Positions 60,968 through 64,000 of a stretch of DNA of 64,000 nucleotides are shown here, one piece after another. The position numbers were made by a program, and so were the translations under genes. This DNA is from Algibacter sp. (GTDB lineage Bacteria > Bacteroidota > Bacteroidia > Flavobacteriales > Flavobacteriaceae), in NCBI RefSeq assembly GCF_029245835.1, contig NZ_JAQWOO010000090.1, positions 1 to 64,000 on the forward strand. The letters are read 5' to 3'. A model generated the notes under the pieces. The model was not told where the DNA came from, did no database searches, and saw only the letters and a list, made by a program, of their open reading frames with translations. Each line of letters starts with the position of its first letter. Positions within the stretch are counted from its first letter, which is position 1.

Positions 60968-61224
60968 CTAATAATAAATTTCACATAATTTAACGAGTAA
61001 TATTCCCGATAGTTGCAGTACTAACTAGTTAAATAATTAAAGGCAAGTGCTTTTTTAATTAATTGAATATTAGTTGTTTATAGTATTCGAATCAACAGAT
61101 CAGATATAAGATATTTAAAAAAACGATATTTCATTTAGAATATTCTTAAATTGTTTTAATAACAATTAAGAATTCTATATGTATTTAAAATCGTTCTAAA
61201 TAATAAAAACATGACATTTGTTAC

Positions 61225-61255
61225 TTGTCTAAGAGCGTGTCCATAGCTACCTTTG
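61225..61255 (+). promoter_or_regulatory. Promoter of the sdh operon (TTG and TACCTTTG)
   Basis: TTG at 61225-61227 and TACCTTTG at 61248-61255 are spaced by 20 bases, fitting the Bacteroidota -33/-7 consensus. The -7 box ends 27 bases before the sdhC ATG. This is the best two-part promoter in the window. Confidence 0.65.
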
Positions 61256-61282
61256 CTAGAATCAAAAAATAACTTCAAAAAA

Positions 61283-61978
61283 ATGAGCGGATTTTTTAAA
61301 TCTTCGATTGGAAGAAAAATAGCCATGGCGCTATCTGCTTTCTTCTTAATGGTTTTCTTAATTATACATGTATCGGTAAATATGGTATCGATATTTAGCG
61401 AATCATTATTTAATGAAATGTCCCATTTTATGGGAACAAATCCATTAGTGCAATTCGCCATGCAACCGGTATTAATTTTTGGCGTTGTCTTTCATTTCGT
61501 TATGGGTTTTATTCTTGAATTGAAAAACAAAAAAGCTACCGGGATTGGTTATGCAAAAAACAATGGTGGAGCAAACTCAACTTGGATGAGTAGAAACATG
61601 ATTTATAGCGGGCTCGTTGTACTTGCATTCTTAGGTCTACATTTCTATGACTTTTGGATCCACGAGATTACAGTGAAATATGTTGGAGGTGATATGACTG
61701 GGCTAATTGATCCAGAAAATCTAAATTCTGGTTTTCGTTATTATGAAGAATTATCCGAGAAATTTCACGATCACATAAGAACTATTTTCTATGTTATTTC
61801 CTTTATTCTTTTAGGGCTGCATTTAGGTCATGGTTTTACATCTGCTTTTCAGTCTATGGGAGTAACCGCAGGAAGAAAGAAAACATTACAAACTATTGGT
61901 AAAGCATACGCGATTGTAATTCCTTTAGGATTTATTGCAGTGGCACTTTATCATCATCTTAAATACGTATTAGCATAG
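61283..61978 (+). CDS. sdhC: Succinate dehydrogenase cytochrome b subunit
   Basis: Membrane anchor of succinate dehydrogenase (complex II), which binds haem b and passes electrons to menaquinone. The 231-aa protein from ATG 61283 ([21 protein letters not shown]) has five membrane helices and histidines in the helices ([39 protein letters not shown]), as in the single-subunit type of Bacteroidota. A TTG start at 61253 would fall inside the promoter box, so it is rejected. sdhA follows 2 bases later. Confidence 0.95.
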   Translation: MSGFFKSSIGRKIAMALSAFFLMVFLIIHVSVNMVSIFSESLFNEMSHFMGTNPLVQFAMQPVLIFGVVFHFVMGFILELKNKKATGIGYAKNNGGANSTWMSRNMIYSGLVVLAFLGLHFYDFWIHEITVKYVGGDMTGLIDPENLNSGFRYYEELSEKFHDHIRTIFYVISFILLGLHLGHGFTSAFQSMGVTAGRKKTLQTIGKAYAIVIPLGFIAVALYHHLKYVLA

Positions 61979-61980
61979 AT

Positions 61981-63981
61981 ATGGGAACGTTAAACTCAAA
62001 AGTACCAGAAGGTCTATTAAAAGATAAATGGACTACATATAAGGACAAAATTAATCTTGTAAATCCAGCTAACAAACGTAATATCGACATTATTATAGTA
62101 GGCACGGGATTAGCAGGAGGCTCTGCAGCAGCTACTTTGGCAGAATTAGGATATAATGTAAAATCATTTTGTTTTCAAGATTCACCCAGACGAGCGCATT
62201 CTATTGCGGCTCAAGGAGGTATTAATGCTGCAAAGAATTACCAAGGTGATGGAGATTCAACATATAGACTTTTTTATGACACTGTAAAAGGGGGTGATTA
62301 TCGTTCGCGTGAATCTAATGTGCATCGTTTAGCCGAGGTATCAACAAATATCATAGATCAATGTGTAGCACAAGGTGTTCCTTTTGCTCGCGATTATGGT
62401 GGATTATTAGATAACCGTTCTTTTGGAGGTGTACTAGTTTCAAGAACATTTTATGCAAAAGGACAAACAGGTCAGCAACTTTTATTAGGGGCTTACTCTG
62501 CAATGAATCGTCAAATAGGTCGTGGTAAAATAAAAATGTACAGTCGTCACGAAATGTTAGATGTTGTTATTGTGGATGGAAAAGCGAGAGGTATTATAGC
62601 ACGCAACTTAGTTACTGGAGAGATTGAGCGTCATTCTGCTCATGCAGTAGTTTTAGGAACAGGTGGTTATGGTAACACTTTTTATCTTTCTACATATGCT
62701 ATGGGTAGTAACGTTACTGCAATATGGAAAGCTCATAAACGTGGTGCATTTTTCGCAAATCCATGTTATACTCAAATTCACCCTACTTGTATTCCAGTAT
62801 CAGGAGACCACCAGTCTAAACTAACATTGATGTCTGAATCATTAAGAAATGATGGGCGTATATGGGTGCCAAAAAATATGGACGATGTTTTGGCTATCAG
62901 AGAAGGGAAATTAAAACCTATTGATATATCAGAAGAAAATAGAGATTATTATTTAGAACGCCGTTATCCAGCATTTGGAAACTTAGTACCTAGAGATGTT
63001 GCATCAAGAGCAGCAAAAGAGCGTTGTGATGCAGGGTATGGAGTAAATAAAACTGGTGAGGCAGTGTATTTAGATTTTGCTGCAGCTATAGCGCGTTATG
63101 GAAAAGAACAAGCGCATGTAAAAGGGCTTGATGAAGATAACAAAGCACTTGTAACAGCGCTAGGTAAAGACATTATAAAGGCGAAATATGGGAACTTATT
63201 CCAGATGTACGAGAAAATCGTAGATCAAAATCCATATGAAACACCAATGATGATTTTCCCAGCGGTACACTATACCATGGGAGGTATATGGGTAGATTAT
63301 AATTTAATGACTACAGTTCCTGGGTTATACGCTATTGGAGAAGCTAATTTCTCTGATCATGGTGCTAACAGACTTGGTGCTTCGGCTTTAATGCAAGGAC
63401 TTGCAGATGGATACTTTGTTTTACCATATACCATTGGTGATTATTTAGCTGATGATATTAGAACTGGACCAATTGCAACAGATACCAAAGAATTTGATGA
63501 TGCAGAAAGTCTTGTGAAATCAAATCTAGATAAATTAATCAATAATAACGGAACACATTCTGTAGATTATTTTCATAAGAAATTAGGGAAAATCATGTGG
63601 AATAAATGTGGAATGTCCAGAAACGAAAAGGATTTAAAAGATGCTATTTCTGAAATTGCTGAATTAAGAGCAGAGTTTTATAAAGACGTTAGAGTTCCTG
63701 GAAATGCAAACGAATATAATGAAGAGCTTGCAAAAGCTGGTCGTGTTGCAGATTTCTTAGAGCTTGGTGAGTTGTTCGCTAAAGATGCGTTACAAAGAGA
63801 AGAATCAGCAGGCGGTCATTTTAGAGATGAGTACCAAACACCAGAAGGTGAGGCTATGCGTAGAAAAGAATTTCAGTACGTATCTGCTTGGGAGTATAAA
63901 GGACAGCCAAAAGATGCCGTTTTGCATAAGGAAGAATTAGTTTACGAAAATATTGAAGTAAAAGAAAGAAGTTATAAATAA
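61981..63981 (+). CDS. sdhA: Succinate dehydrogenase flavoprotein subunit
   Basis: A 666-aa FAD subunit that oxidises succinate to fumarate. It shows the FAD site [24 protein letters not shown], the covalent-FAD region [25 protein letters not shown] (His in RRAHS), the active-site segment [32 protein letters not shown] with the catalytic Arg, and [13 protein letters not shown]. The longer form (over 630 aa) is typical of Bacteroidota and epsilonproteobacterial type enzymes. It is flanked by sdhC and the start of sdhB. Confidence 0.96.
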   Translation: MGTLNSKVPEGLLKDKWTTYKDKINLVNPANKRNIDIIIVGTGLAGGSAAATLAELGYNVKSFCFQDSPRRAHSIAAQGGINAAKNYQGDGDSTYRLFYDTVKGGDYRSRESNVHRLAEVSTNIIDQCVAQGVPFARDYGGLLDNRSFGGVLVSRTFYAKGQTGQQLLLGAYSAMNRQIGRGKIKMYSRHEMLDVVIVDGKARGIIARNLVTGEIERHSAHAVVLGTGGYGNTFYLSTYAMGSNVTAIWKAHKRGAFFANPCYTQIHPTCIPVSGDHQSKLTLMSESLRNDGRIWVPKNMDDVLAIREGKLKPIDISEENRDYYLERRYPAFGNLVPRDVASRAAKERCDAGYGVNKTGEAVYLDFAAAIARYGKEQAHVKGLDEDNKALVTALGKDIIKAKYGNLFQMYEKIVDQNPYETPMMIFPAVHYTMGGIWVDYNLMTTVPGLYAIGEANFSDHGANRLGASALMQGLADGYFVLPYTIGDYLADDIRTGPIATDTKEFDDAESLVKSNLDKLINNNGTHSVDYFHKKLGKIMWNKCGMSRNEKDLKDAISEIAELRAEFYKDVRVPGNANEYNEELAKAGRVADFLELGELFAKDALQREESAGGHFRDEYQTPEGEAMRRKEFQYVSAWEYKGQPKDAVLHKEELVYENIEVKERSYK

Positions 63982-63991
63982 CAGATAAGTT

Positions 63992-64000
63992 ATGAAATTA
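63992..64000 (+). CDS. sdhB: Start of sdhB (truncated by the window end)
   Basis: ATG AAA TTA opens 10 bases after the sdhA stop, where the iron-sulfur subunit gene is expected from the sdhCAB order. Only three codons are visible, so the call rests on context. Confidence 0.45.

Larger units (their letters stand above)
60697..61282. other. 586-base intergenic region with terminator, gene remnant and promoter
   Basis: It holds a terminator (60734-60768), a 57-codon minus-strand fragment that looks coding (60797-60967), an AT-rich stretch without features from about 60968 to 61220, and the sdh promoter (61225-61255). Confidence 0.6.

Noticed and set aside
61253-61282. TTG start extending sdhC by 10 codons
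   Set aside because: The TTG lies inside the TACCTTTG promoter box, and the added residues are not part of the conserved MSGFFKSS start.
1-64000. CRISPR array, tRNA or rRNA genes, intact insertion sequence or prophage
   Set aside because: Looked for by eye on both strands. No regular spacer pattern, cloverleaf with CCA end, transposase or phage structural gene was recognised. A tRNAscan and repeat-finder run would settle this.

Overview
The window is a low-GC chromosomal segment of a member of the Bacteroidota, most likely family Flavobacteriaceae. The evidence is T9SS (Por secretion) C-terminal sorting domains, many lipoproteins whose lipobox cysteine is followed by acidic residues, TAnnTTTG promoter -7 boxes, and families typical of the group (DUF3078, DUF2480, DUF5689, MbnP, Oar-like TonB receptors, IleRS with a GVHH signature). 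The genus cannot be fixed from sequence alone; the vanadium haloperoxidase-like lipoprotein would suit a marine bacterium. I saw no tRNA, rRNA, CRISPR array, prophage or intact insertion sequence.

Layout. 1-4864: the tail of a T9SS cargo protein, then ileS, a DksA/TraR-like gene and lspA. 4871-7718 (minus): a RimB-like aspartic protease, RimK ligase, AstE-like amidohydrolase and 5-formyl-THF cyclo-ligase. 8035-12631: uvrC, a small gene broken by an in-frame stop, and a patatin/beta-barrel protein. 12882-18278: aromatic amino acid catabolism (hmgA, hppD, a DJ-1-like lipoprotein, a DUF3108 protein, tryptophan 2,3-dioxygenase), running into an M23 peptidase and pgi (to 21195). 21356-32047: an Oar-like TonB receptor, then a locus with two endonuclease/exonuclease/phosphatase-fold enzymes, a TonB receptor and a DUF5689 surface lipoprotein. 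32209-35170: hflX and a vanadium haloperoxidase-like lipoprotein. 35427-43784 (minus): DUF3078, DUF2480 and a SUF Fe-S assembly operon with an unusual lipoprotein gene between sufB and sufC. 44313-48770 (minus): a four-gene lipoprotein operon pairing an MbnP-family copper protein with a MauG-like diheme enzyme. 48854-56678: thiL, two small zinc-ribbon-like genes, an alpha/beta hydrolase, a CoA-disulfide reductase/rhodanese fusion, aspartokinase with a divergent ACT-like gene, and an aminopeptidase P. 56795-60696: tandem T9SS-secreted metzincin-like proteins. 61283-64000: sdhC, sdhA and the first codons of sdhB.

How the genes work together. Most of the window is housekeeping. The two most interesting units are (i) the MbnP/diheme operon, which resembles the methanobactin-associated MbnP/MbnH pair but has no methanobactin genes beside it and adds two repeat-rich lipoproteins, and (ii) the nuclease/TonB receptor/OB-fold-like lipoprotein locus, which could form a surface nucleic-acid scavenging machine. 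Intergenic regions carry several families of palindromic dispersed repeats. Promoter-like TAnnTTTG boxes sit just upstream of many operons; three lie exactly 4 nt before the ATG, which suggests leaderless transcripts.
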